A DNA stretch of 12,091 nucleotides from Gammaproteobacteria bacterium (GTDB taxonomy: Bacteria > Pseudomonadota > Gammaproteobacteria > Pseudomonadales > UBA7434). This document shows, piece after piece, positions 1-6,774 of this stretch. The position numbers and the translations under genes are program-made. Under the pieces are notes generated by a model. That model did not search any database. It saw only the letters and a program-made list of their open reading frames with translations, and was not told where the DNA came from. The first letter of the stretch is position 1, and each line of letters starts with the position of its first letter. The stretch is taken from NCBI GenBank assembly GCA_024280785.1, contig JAJRPK010000261.1, positions 1 through 12,091 of the forward strand. Direction: 5' to 3'.

Positions 1-375
1 GCATTAACGAATGGCAGAGGAGTAGATTTAGTCTTTGACCCTGTCGGTGGTGACTATGCCGAACTCGCCCTACGCGCCTGCGCTCCGGGCGCTCGTTATT
101 TGGTAGTAGGATTTGCCGCAGGCGAGATCCCGCGTATTCCGCTTAACCTTGTGCTGTTAAAAAAATGTCAAATAGTCGGTGTCGATTGGGGCGGTACAAT
201 TGGAATAGAGCCCGCGTTAGAGCAAACCGTTACATCAGCTGTCTTGAATCTATATCAGCAAGGGAAATTACCAGACCCTCCGTTTCAGTTTTATTCATTA
301 GCTGAAACGGGTCAAGCTATTGCTGATTTACAACAGCGAAAGGTCGTGGGTAAGGCCGTTATTGCTATAGCATAG
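1..375 (+). CDS. NADPH:quinone oxidoreductase-type zinc-binding dehydrogenase family protein, C-terminal part
   Basis: The gene is cut by the left edge; reading frame 1 is open from base 1 to the TAG at 373–375, giving 124 residues of the C-terminal half. Visible signatures of the medium-chain dehydrogenase/reductase quinone oxidoreductase group are a nucleotide-fold strand ending in DPVGGD (about residues 18–23), a second strand with LVVGFAAG (about 38–45) before IPLN, and a C-terminal GKAVIAIA strand typical of the family's end. Family members use NADPH to reduce quinones or other enone-type substrates in the cytoplasm; the actual substrate cannot be read from this part. The catalytic N-terminal domain lies outside the window. 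It runs toward ilvD (convergent), with a terminator between them. Acyl-CoA or crotonyl-type reductases of the same superfamily are less likely alternatives. Confidence 0.85.
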   Translation, partial: ALTNGRGVDLVFDPVGGDYAELALRACAPGARYLVVGFAAGEIPRIPLNLVLLKKCQIVGVDWGGTIGIEPALEQTVTSAVLNLYQQGKLPDPPFQFYSLAETGQAIADLQQRKVVGKAVIAIA

Positions 376-394
376 TGTGACTGGAATACAAACC

Positions 395-425
395 AAGGCT
401 AGGCCTACTTGTTAGCCTTTCTTTT
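395..425 (+). terminator. Rho-independent terminator of the oxidoreductase gene
   Basis: A 7-bp perfect stem pairs AAGGCTA (395–401) with TAGCCTT (413–419) around an 11-base loop, and is followed by a T-rich run (418–425, interrupted by one C). It starts 20 bases after the plus-strand stop codon. The opposite side has no matching long T-run, so it probably serves the plus-strand gene rather than the convergent ilvD. Confidence 0.6.
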
Positions 426-438
426 GCAAACACACTAA

Positions 439-2139
439 TTAGAAGCGATCGGTAATGGCTCCTTCAGAAGCCGAGCTCACGTTTGCCGCATATTTCGCGA
501 GTACGCCACGATTATATTTTTGCTTGGGTGCCTTCCACTGTTTCTTACGCAGTGCTAATTCTTTAGCACTGACATCCATGGTGATTTTTTTACTACTGGC
601 ATCTATCGTTATACGGTCACCATTTTTTAGCAAACTAATAGGCCCACCCACGTGCGCTTCGGGAGTAATATGGCCCACAACAAATCCGTGTGTTCCACCA
701 GAAAATCGCCCATCGGTAATCAACGCAACGTCATTACCTAGCCCTTGCCCCATAATCGCCCCTGTATGGGATAACATTTCTTGCATTCCAGGGCCTCCTT
801 TTGGACCTTCATTGCGAATAACCACAACATCGCCCGACTTGATTTTTTTACCCAGTATTGCTTTTAACGCGGCATCCGATGAGTTAAAGACTCGTGCGAT
901 GCCTTCAAACTGAAAGCCTTCGTGACCTGAAATTTTAGCCACCGCACCGTCTGGAGCTAAATTACCTTTTAATATAACCAAGTGGCTGTCGGCTTTAATT
1001 GGATTATCCAGCGGGCGAATAATGTCTTGCGTACCGGGATACGGTTTTACCTTTGCCAAATTTTGCTTTAATGTTTTGCCGGTAACTGTAAGGCAATCGC
1101 CGTGAAGCAAGCCTGCACCGAGCAGCATCTTCATTAGCGGTTGAATACCGCCCACATTAATCAAGTCTGCCATGCTATAACGCCCACTCGGCTTTAAATC
1201 TGCCAGCATGGGAACCCGCTTACCCACTCGAGTAAAATCAGCAAGACTCAACTTTACGCCAATCGAATGTGCCATCGCTAACAAGTGCAACACTAAGTTA
1301 GTGGACCCACCTAGCGCTATCGCCACCGTAATAGCATTTTCAAACGCTTTTTTCGTCATGATCATTTTTGGCGTAATGCCTTTATTAATCAAATTCATAA
1401 CGGCTCGACCCGCATCTTCGGAGTCTTTCAACTTGTGTGTCGAAATCGCTGACTGCGCCGAGCTGTTAGACAAGCTCATACCCATCGCTTCTATCGCCGA
1501 CGCCATCGTATTTGCCGTGTACATTCCACCACAGGAACCCGGCCCGGGAATCGCTTTATGCTCGATGTCGTTTAGCTCCTTTAACGATATTTTATTATTC
1601 GCTTGCGCGCCGATTGCCTCAAAAACAGAGACCACATCAAGCTGCTTGTCTTTGTGTTTACCGGGTAAAATCGTACCGCCATAAACAAACACTGCGGGTC
1701 TATTTAGCCGCGCGATGGCCATCAAGCAGCCCGGCATATTCTTGTCGCAGCCGCCAATCGCAACAATGCCGTCGAAACCTTGGCAGGCCATAACTGTTTC
1801 AATCGAATCGGCAATAACCTCTCTAGACACAAGTGAGTACTTCATGTTCTCAGTACCCATGGAAATACCGTCTGAAACGGTGATGGTATTAAAAATTACA
1901 CCTTTACCCCGCGACGCATCTACGCCTTTACAAGCTTCATCGGCCAAAGTATTAATATGCATGTTGCACGGCGTCACCATGCTCCACGTCGACGCGATGC
2001 CCACTTGCGGCTTTTTAAAATCGGCGTCACTAAAACCAACTGGCCGTAACATAGCCCGACTTGCTGCTCGGTCATTGCCGTCAACCACAATGGATGAAAA
2101 ACGGCGTTTGTTAATTGAAGGTTTAGTGGGTTTAGTCAT
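439..2139 (-). CDS. ilvD: Dihydroxy-acid dehydratase (IlvD)
   Basis: IlvD dehydrates 2,3-dihydroxy-3-methyl-branched acids to 2-keto acids, the common third step of valine and isoleucine synthesis in the cytoplasm. The 566-residue product spans the whole IlvD/Edd family domain and matches the shorter IlvD form (about 560 residues) rather than the 616-residue E. coli form. Three cysteines suited to an iron-sulfur cluster are present: C58 (TPCN), C131 (GGCDKNMPGC) and C203 (GPGSCGG). VSDG near residue 90, NEGPKGGPGMQEML near 443–456 and ITDGRFSGGTHG near 474–485 are family signatures. I chose the ATG at 2137–2139 because the longer frame begins at a TTG at 2193, upstream of a likely promoter -10 box, and adds 18 residues outside the family pattern. 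The ATG has only a weak ribosome-binding site. The gene stands alone between two terminators. Confidence 0.96.
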   Translation of the reverse strand: MTKPTKPSINKRRFSSIVVDGNDRAASRAMLRPVGFSDADFKKPQVGIASTWSMVTPCNMHINTLADEACKGVDASRGKGVIFNTITVSDGISMGTENMKYSLVSREVIADSIETVMACQGFDGIVAIGGCDKNMPGCLMAIARLNRPAVFVYGGTILPGKHKDKQLDVVSVFEAIGAQANNKISLKELNDIEHKAIPGPGSCGGMYTANTMASAIEAMGMSLSNSSAQSAISTHKLKDSEDAGRAVMNLINKGITPKMIMTKKAFENAITVAIALGGSTNLVLHLLAMAHSIGVKLSLADFTRVGKRVPMLADLKPSGRYSMADLINVGGIQPLMKMLLGAGLLHGDCLTVTGKTLKQNLAKVKPYPGTQDIIRPLDNPIKADSHLVILKGNLAPDGAVAKISGHEGFQFEGIARVFNSSDAALKAILGKKIKSGDVVVIRNEGPKGGPGMQEMLSHTGAIMGQGLGNDVALITDGRFSGGTHGFVVGHITPEAHVGGPISLLKNGDRITIDASSKKITMDVSAKELALRKKQWKAPKQKYNRGVLAKYAANVSSASEGAITDRF

Positions 2140-2174
2140 AATGATATCGGCCAGATAATTGTTCAAATAATCAA

Positions 2175-2183
2175 AGTATACCA
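2175..2183 (-). promoter_or_regulatory. Candidate ilvD promoter (extended -10)
   Basis: On the minus strand the sequence reads TGGTATACT, an extended -10 element (TG, one base, then TATACT, five of six matches to TATAAT). It sits about 36 bases upstream of the ilvD ATG, which would give a leader of roughly 30 bases. The -35 region 17 bases upstream is poor, as is common for extended -10 promoters. I see no attenuator-like leader peptide with branched-chain codons between it and the start. Confidence 0.45.
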
Positions 2184-2282
2184 GCTGTAACAAGGGGTAG
2201 AAATAACCACAGTTACCGACAAAATGAAATATCCAGCGTATTTAAAATAGCTGCCTGGTATCCACAACCAATTCTTAGTAAT

Positions 2283-2312
2283 AAAAAAAGCCGCTATCTA
2301 GCGGCTTTTTTT
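2283..2312 (-). terminator. Strong Rho-independent terminator of the exb/tonB operon
   Basis: A-run plus AGCCGCT (2283–2295) pairs with AGCGGCT plus T-run (2300–2312), giving a 13-bp stem with a 4-base loop ATCT. Flanking A and T runs make it symmetrical, so it could work on either strand. It begins 25 bases past the TPR gene stop codon on the minus strand. It separates the operon from the downstream ilvD gene. Confidence 0.88.
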
Positions 2313-2337
2313 ATTCAAATCAAAGGTTAGAAGTTAA

Positions 2338-3714
2338 CTACACCTTTTTACATGTTGCTAGATTAGCACCGTTAGCAATGAGATTAGCGCGACGGTCGCC
2401 TTCGTGTTTAACGTATCGCTTCCAGCTAGTTGCGCCCTTCTCCGTCTTTTTGAATTTAGCCGCTTTGGCAAATGACTTTGCAGCATCTTCATAACAATGC
2501 AAAGCGGTTTCGGCACTACCTTTGTTCATCCATAACAAATCTTCTCTCTTAAGGCCACCTTTCTTCAAGGCTTTGCGTGTAGCCAACAACGCTTTTTCAT
2601 TCTGGTTTAAATTAAGATAAACATTCGCCAATCGCGACCATGCTTCACCTTTCTTGGATTTCTTGACAGCCTCTTCCAAATAGGGCGAAGCCTTGATGTA
2701 CTCTTGAGCTCGCTGAAAAGACGATCCGAGAATACCCGAGTTCTTTTCAGTCCGCTCAACTTTTTCTTCTTTCATTGCTTTTTCTAAAACTTGAGCAGCG
2801 CGATAAGGAATGTCTATTGCAAGATACTGATAAGCCAACGCAATAAACTGCTTTTCTTTGTCTAAACCATTCTGTAAATAGGTGATCTCTAAGGCAATGG
2901 TTTCTTTATCGCTCTGTTCCAATGCACCGTACATCGCAGATAGCTGCTTCCAATACTTTATTTTGGGATAGTTAGTTAATAAAAGATTGCTAACAGAAAT
3001 AGTTGCTTTGTAATCATCCTTCTCGTAATACAATGCCCACTGAAAACTCAACCAGACTTCCTTTGGCACCAAACCTTCTGCAATCGCATCTTCAATAACT
3101 TCTTCGACTAACTCTAGCGCATCGGACTTGCGATTTAACTGGTAATAGCCCCTGGCTAATAAAATCTTACCACCGGGATCTACAATAACCGCCGTATTCA
3201 TCCACGCCTCTAGCTGCTCTACAGCTCCTTTGTAGTCTTCGCGAACAAATAATAGCTGAGCCACCGTGTAGCGAATGTCAATACGCTGCTGGTAATCTGA
3301 GTCGGGCTCATTGATCACTGCCATATAAGCTTTTATCGCTTGTGGGATTTTATCCTGAGCATAATATACATAGCCCAAATAGCGATTCACTTGAGACTGC
3401 TCGTAGCCAGGTCTACAACCTCGCTTTAGCGCATTAGCCAAGCTTTCCTCGGCCGCTTTCCAATCTTCTACTTCGGTCAGCTCTATAATTTTTTGCAGTT
3501 TTTTTCCGCAAATGGCACCTACCGATTTGCGTTTTTGTGTAACTGTGTTTTTATACTTTAATTTCGCTTCTTTTTGCGCCTTGCTTAGCTTTTCGGCGGC
3601 AACCGTGTCAACCCACACAGGACTAGCAACCAGTAGTACCGCCGCTGTAAAAGCAAGGCAGACTGTTTGAGTTAGCCACCTGAACCCGCCTGTTTTCGTT
3701 CGCTTTAAAGACAT
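2338..3714 (-). CDS. Periplasmic TPR-repeat protein of the TonB2-type operon
   Basis: This is the last gene of the exb/tonB operon. From the ATG at 3712–3714 it encodes 458 residues. The N-terminus is a signal peptide: basic MSLKRTKTGGFRW, then a hydrophobic stretch to about residue 30, with a possible cut near TVAA (about 37–40), so the protein should be exported. The rest is alpha-helical with tetratricopeptide-like repeats, clearest at about residues 112–137, 148–171, 183–205 and 359–383. One such repeat reads AWSRLANVYLNLNQNEKAL. An alternative ATG at 3751–3753 adds 13 residues; I prefer the inner start because it gives a normal signal-peptide n-region and has purine-rich AAGAG/GAG upstream. 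TPR proteins are scaffolds, and one occupies the same position after tonB2 in Vibrio. Its partner may be TonB or TtpC, which is inference. No enzyme motif is seen. Confidence 0.82.
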   Translation of the reverse strand: MSLKRTKTGGFRWLTQTVCLAFTAAVLLVASPVWVDTVAAEKLSKAQKEAKLKYKNTVTQKRKSVGAICGKKLQKIIELTEVEDWKAAEESLANALKRGCRPGYEQSQVNRYLGYVYYAQDKIPQAIKAYMAVINEPDSDYQQRIDIRYTVAQLLFVREDYKGAVEQLEAWMNTAVIVDPGGKILLARGYYQLNRKSDALELVEEVIEDAIAEGLVPKEVWLSFQWALYYEKDDYKATISVSNLLLTNYPKIKYWKQLSAMYGALEQSDKETIALEITYLQNGLDKEKQFIALAYQYLAIDIPYRAAQVLEKAMKEEKVERTEKNSGILGSSFQRAQEYIKASPYLEEAVKKSKKGEAWSRLANVYLNLNQNEKALLATRKALKKGGLKREDLLWMNKGSAETALHCYEDAAKSFAKAAKFKKTEKGATSWKRYVKHEGDRRANLIANGANLATCKKV

Positions 3715-3779
3715 AACTCTACTCTTGAAACGTCCGTAATAAGCCTTATACATAAGACCGTAATTTTACGCACTAAACG

Positions 3780-4394
3780 TTAGCTGTCACCAAACCCGGT
3801 GAAACTAAACTTATACAATACTCCGGGCACTTCAACGGCAACACCATTAATGACTCTAGGGTTATATTTTAACTTTGCCGCTGCTTTTACCGCCGACTTG
3901 CCAAAACCGTAATTTTCGGGCCACTCTTCTAATAACTTCACATCTCGTACGCCACCTGATGTCGTCACAGTTACTTCTACAACGGCATAACCTAGCTTAC
4001 CCGTTTTTTCTGCACGACTAGGATAACGCGGCGTTGGAATATAAACCGGGATAAAATCAGTGTCGCGAGCAAAACCACCTTTTAATCCAATCTCTGGCTT
4101 AAACTTACCGCCACCCAAAGAGATATTGAGAGCATTATCAGGTGAGTCAATCTCAACTTCTTGCGATTCAACCTCTGGTGGAGGGGCCTCTACTTCGTCG
4201 GGTTTAGCGGGTAGCTCTTCGTCTAGCTTAGCTTCGATATCGGTGTCGGGCATGGTGATATCACCAATTTTAACCGCATCCTCATTATTAAAATTCGGAT
4301 CTCCCATATCAATCAATGTGCTCATCAATACAAAAAGAGCAAATGCGACAAGTAAGCCTAAAATGATGCTACCGACTAGACGTAACGCTGGCAT
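3780..4394 (-). CDS. tonB: TonB-family energy-transducing protein (TonB2 type)
   Basis: TonB links the inner-membrane ExbB/ExbD motor to outer-membrane receptors. The 204-residue product has a short cytoplasmic end, one membrane anchor (about residues 5–28), a short acidic/proline segment (about 58–80, with PAKP and APPPEV) and a C-terminal TonB domain (about 115–201) with YIPTPRYPSRAEKTGKLGY, VVEVTV and KYNPRVINGVAV. The start at 4392–4394 is supported by GAGGG 10 bases upstream, overlapping the exbD stop. A longer frame from TTG at 4469 would add 25 unrelated residues inside exbD. The anchor has no histidine, unlike the E. coli TonB anchor. The spacer is short and lacks the long Glu-Pro/Lys-Pro repeats of E. 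coli TonB, as in TonB2 proteins that work with TtpC. It lies 14 bases after exbD. Confidence 0.92.
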   Translation of the reverse strand: MPALRLVGSIILGLLVAFALFVLMSTLIDMGDPNFNNEDAVKIGDITMPDTDIEAKLDEELPAKPDEVEAPPPEVESQEVEIDSPDNALNISLGGGKFKPEIGLKGGFARDTDFIPVYIPTPRYPSRAEKTGKLGYAVVEVTVTTSGGVRDVKLLEEWPENYGFGKSAVKAAAKLKYNPRVINGVAVEVPGVLYKFSFTGFGDS

Positions 4395-4404
4395 AATCGA
4401 TATT

Positions 4405-4409
4405 CCCTC
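4405..4409 (-). promoter_or_regulatory. Ribosome-binding site deciding the tonB start
   Basis: GAGGG on the minus strand ends 10 bases before the tonB ATG (4392–4394), and its first base is the last base of the exbD stop codon (4409–4411). This favours the inner ATG over the TTG at 4469 and implies that exbD and tonB translation are coupled. Confidence 0.6.
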
Positions 4410-4819
4410 TACTTCGGATCGGTCGCTAATGAAATATCGGTCACACCCGCTTCTCTCGCCGCATCCCAAACCAAGGCATAAGCCTTGGCATTGGATTCGT
4501 TATCAGCTTGTATAACCAGCGCACCTAAAGGGTTATCGACTTGAATTCGCTCGATAACGACTTTAATCGCCCTTTCGTCAACTTTTTTACGGTCGATCCA
4601 GATCTCATTTTTACTGTTTATAGCGACCAATATATTTTGGTTTTTTACTTGATCGCGCTTTATCGTGTCAGGGCGAGTCACGTCAATGCCGGGTTCCTTG
4701 ATAAACACAGCCGTCACAATAAAGAAAATCAGCATGATAAATACAACATCAAGCATCGGCGTAAGGTCGATCTCACCGCCGTCTTGATCTGCTCTTGCGG
4801 ACCTGCCTCTAGTAGCCAT
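4409..4819 (-). CDS. exbD: ExbD-family biopolymer transport protein
   Basis: ExbD is the inner-membrane partner of ExbB in the proton-driven motor that energises TonB. The 136-residue length is usual for the family. The N-terminus is cytoplasmic (about residues 1–22, ending EIDLTPML). One membrane segment follows (about 23–42, DVVFIMLIFFIVT). The C-terminal periplasmic domain (about 45–136) contains the family-like VAINSKNEIWID and ALVIQADNESNAKA. Asp24 at the start of the membrane helix corresponds to the essential proton-carrying aspartate of ExbD/TolR (Asp25 in E. coli ExbD). The start codon is 26 bases after the exbB stop, with a modest AAGG upstream. TolR is the main alternative, but a TonB gene next door and no tolA or tolB argue for ExbD. 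Confidence 0.94.
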   Translation of the reverse strand: MATRGRSARADQDGGEIDLTPMLDVVFIMLIFFIVTAVFIKEPGIDVTRPDTIKRDQVKNQNILVAINSKNEIWIDRKKVDERAIKVVIERIQVDNPLGALVIQADNESNAKAYALVWDAAREAGVTDISLATDPK

Positions 4820-4845
4820 ATTGACTTAATACCTTAAAATTAAAA

Positions 4846-5370
4846 CTAGTGATCGGATGTTAGGTGATCTTCAAGTAATGCGCTTTCGCGTTCGACGACT
4901 CGACCTAAGTACGCTTGAGCAAAAACACCTGACAACGCAGCAACCATTCCTGCCATCGTCGGTACGGTCGCTCGCGATACACCACCCGCCATCAATTTAG
5001 CATCGCCGCCGCCAACTGCCATAACATGGAATACTTCGATCATTCCCGTTACTGTACCGAGTAAACCTAACATTGGTGCTAATGCGACCAACGTTTTAAT
5101 CAATGCCATGTTCTGGTTGATTTTCATCACAGTTTCAGAAATCATCGCTTCGCGTATTCGCTTTGCGCCCCACGATCGCCGGTCACTGCGAGCTTCCCAT
5201 TCCGACATAACAAGCGCTACATCTTTTTTCAAGCCACCAGCGAAATAGAATACCCGCTCAAAGATTAGCGTCCACATTAGGCACAACAGGCCACCGATTA
5301 GCAATAAGACAGGGCCACCCTTGTCGAGAAAATCGAAGACGAGCTCCATTACTTCAGATATAAACGGCAT
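4846..5370 (-). CDS. exbB: ExbB-family proton channel protein (TonB2-type, MotA/TolQ/ExbB)
   Basis: ExbB forms the ring that conducts protons with ExbD. The product has 174 residues and the usual three membrane helices: about residues 19–40, 88–118 (including ALAPMLGLLGTVTGMIEVF, the MotA/TolQ/ExbB signature) and 132–155. A cytoplasmic basic loop (about 46–85) lies between the first two. The third helix reads SRATVPTMAGMVAALSGVF and departs from the common ALITT...GLIVAIP pattern that the neighbouring TtpC keeps. The ATG at 5368–5370 has AGGA about 10 bases upstream; an internal ATG at 5349 has no good site. It starts 15 bases after the ttpC stop, so the two are co-transcribed. TolQ is unlikely given the tonB neighbour. 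Confidence 0.93.
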   Translation of the reverse strand: MPFISEVMELVFDFLDKGGPVLLLIGGLLCLMWTLIFERVFYFAGGLKKDVALVMSEWEARSDRRSWGAKRIREAMISETVMKINQNMALIKTLVALAPMLGLLGTVTGMIEVFHVMAVGGGDAKLMAGGVSRATVPTMAGMVAALSGVFAQAYLGRVVERESALLEDHLTSDH

Positions 5371-5385
5371 GCTCAGTGTGTCCTG

Positions 5386-6774
5386 TTAGCCCTGTTCATT
5401 TTCGGCATTTCTAGCAATAATACCCGCTGCTTGCTCTTCAATAGTATGAATAATCCGCTTAGCCCGGCCACTAACAATGGTGTGTACTAGCAGAGTTGGA
5501 ATGGCAACAATCAAACCCAGTACCGTAGTAATCAAAGCGCTGGATATACCACTCGCCATGGTCTTGGGATCACCGGCACCGAATATAGTAATCGCCTGAA
5601 AGGTAATGATCATCCCCGTTACCGTACCCAAAAGACCCAGTAACGGAGCAACCGCCGCAATGATCTTAAGCAAGGTTAAGGAGTTTTCTAACGGTGGAAT
5701 CTCTTTAAGAACGGCTTCGTTCAATTTCAACTCTAGAGTTTCAGTGTCTAAGTTTGGATTATCTTCATTGACCGCCAAGACGCGGCCCAAAGGATTATTA
5801 GTACTTACAGTGCTGCTTTTTAGCTGGCTACTGACCTTGCTCCCAACGATGAGTAGAACAATAAAACGCCAAGCAGCAATTAACATCGCTATCGCGCCAA
5901 CAGCGGTAATAACATAACCGACTTGTTTACCCTGATGCCAGCGCTCTTTTAATGTTGGCGTATTGATAAAAGCAGCTAGCAAACTACCGCCTGTCGGCCC
6001 GGTAGGGTCCGCACCAAACCGACTATAACTGTCGCTTGATGCCGCTAGGTCTGCCGCCCAGCCAGTATAGTTGCTCGCGGGCTGACGAGGAAGAATAGAT
6101 AAGGTGTTGTTAGAGTACTTGAGATACTGCCCGTCGCTAGTGACCATATTGAAGGAGCCCACTCGAACGACATCTGCCTGAATCTCGTCTCCTGCAGCCG
6201 TTGCAATAGTCGTATTAAAACTCACTACGCGGCCAGATTCTATCATCTCTCGTTGAAGCTCAAACCATACCCTTTCAATTTCAGCGATAGTCGGTAAGGC
6301 ATCACCTTTTAACTTTTCGATTAACTCAGTTAAAAAACCACCTCGATTAGGATACTGAACACTGACCAAAGAGGTATCAAAGTTTTCCCGCATGTCACCT
6401 GCTGTAGAGTTGATATGTCCAAATAACTCAGTTAAGGAGCCTTTTGCTTCAATCAACGCTTCGCGCTTAAGACCAATCTTTTCTTTGTTTTCTTCGAATG
6501 TTTTTTCTAATCGTGTCGAGCGCTGCTCTTCTTGAGTTCGCGTTTGCTTGGCTTGCGCGAGTAATTTGGATTGCTCTTTCTTATCGCTCAAAAAGCGTGC
6601 TTCGCGCTGTTTATTCTGACGCTCTTCACTCACCTTGCCTTGCTTAACAAAGTTTAGTAACTCATCAAGAGATTTGGCACTGTCTTGAGCATATGCGGCC
6701 GAACCAACTGTCAACGCAGCGACGGCTAGCAATGAAACGGGAAGGACGCCTAATTTCACCAGTAAATTTTTCAT
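5386..6774 (-). CDS. ttpC: TtpC-like large ExbB protein with periplasmic coiled-coil domain
   Basis: TtpC is the extra component that TonB2 systems of Vibrio need; it is thought to help TonB2 reach or energise outer-membrane receptors. The 462 residues divide into a signal peptide (1–29, cut after AAYA), a charged coiled coil (about 45–115), a mixed periplasmic domain (about 120–280), a membrane helix (about 284–311), and an ExbB core with two more membrane helices (about 365–395 and 408–432) carrying VAPLLGLLGTVTGMI and SSALITTVLGLIVAIP. The core is intact and closely resembles the ExbB encoded next to it. The periplasmic part resembles the DUF3450 protein encoded just upstream (see findings). 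GGAGG lies 7 bases before the ATG, and the ATG overlaps the upstream stop as ATGA, so translation is coupled. I infer that it joins the ExbB/ExbD ring. Confidence 0.92.
   Translation of the reverse strand: MKNLLVKLGVLPVSLLAVAALTVGSAAYAQDSAKSLDELLNFVKQGKVSEERQNKQREARFLSDKKEQSKLLAQAKQTRTQEEQRSTRLEKTFEENKEKIGLKREALIEAKGSLTELFGHINSTAGDMRENFDTSLVSVQYPNRGGFLTELIEKLKGDALPTIAEIERVWFELQREMIESGRVVSFNTTIATAAGDEIQADVVRVGSFNMVTSDGQYLKYSNNTLSILPRQPASNYTGWAADLAASSDSYSRFGADPTGPTGGSLLAAFINTPTLKERWHQGKQVGYVITAVGAIAMLIAAWRFIVLLIVGSKVSSQLKSSTVSTNNPLGRVLAVNEDNPNLDTETLELKLNEAVLKEIPPLENSLTLLKIIAAVAPLLGLLGTVTGMIITFQAITIFGAGDPKTMASGISSALITTVLGLIVAIPTLLVHTIVSGRAKRIIHTIEEQAAGIIARNAENEQG

Noticed and set aside
455..2158. 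Long open frames on the plus strand opposite ilvD (455–913, 1208–1684, 1715–2158)
   Set aside because: They are antisense to a strongly conserved gene, show no domain and reflect ilvD codon use.
2140..2193. Longer ilvD from a TTG at 2193
   Set aside because: It begins upstream of the probable -10 box (2175–2180), so it would not be on the transcript, and the extra residues do not fit the IlvD N-terminus.
4395..4469. Longer tonB from a TTG at 4469
   Set aside because: The extension lies inside exbD, is not TonB-like, and a good ribosome-binding site precedes the ATG at 4394.
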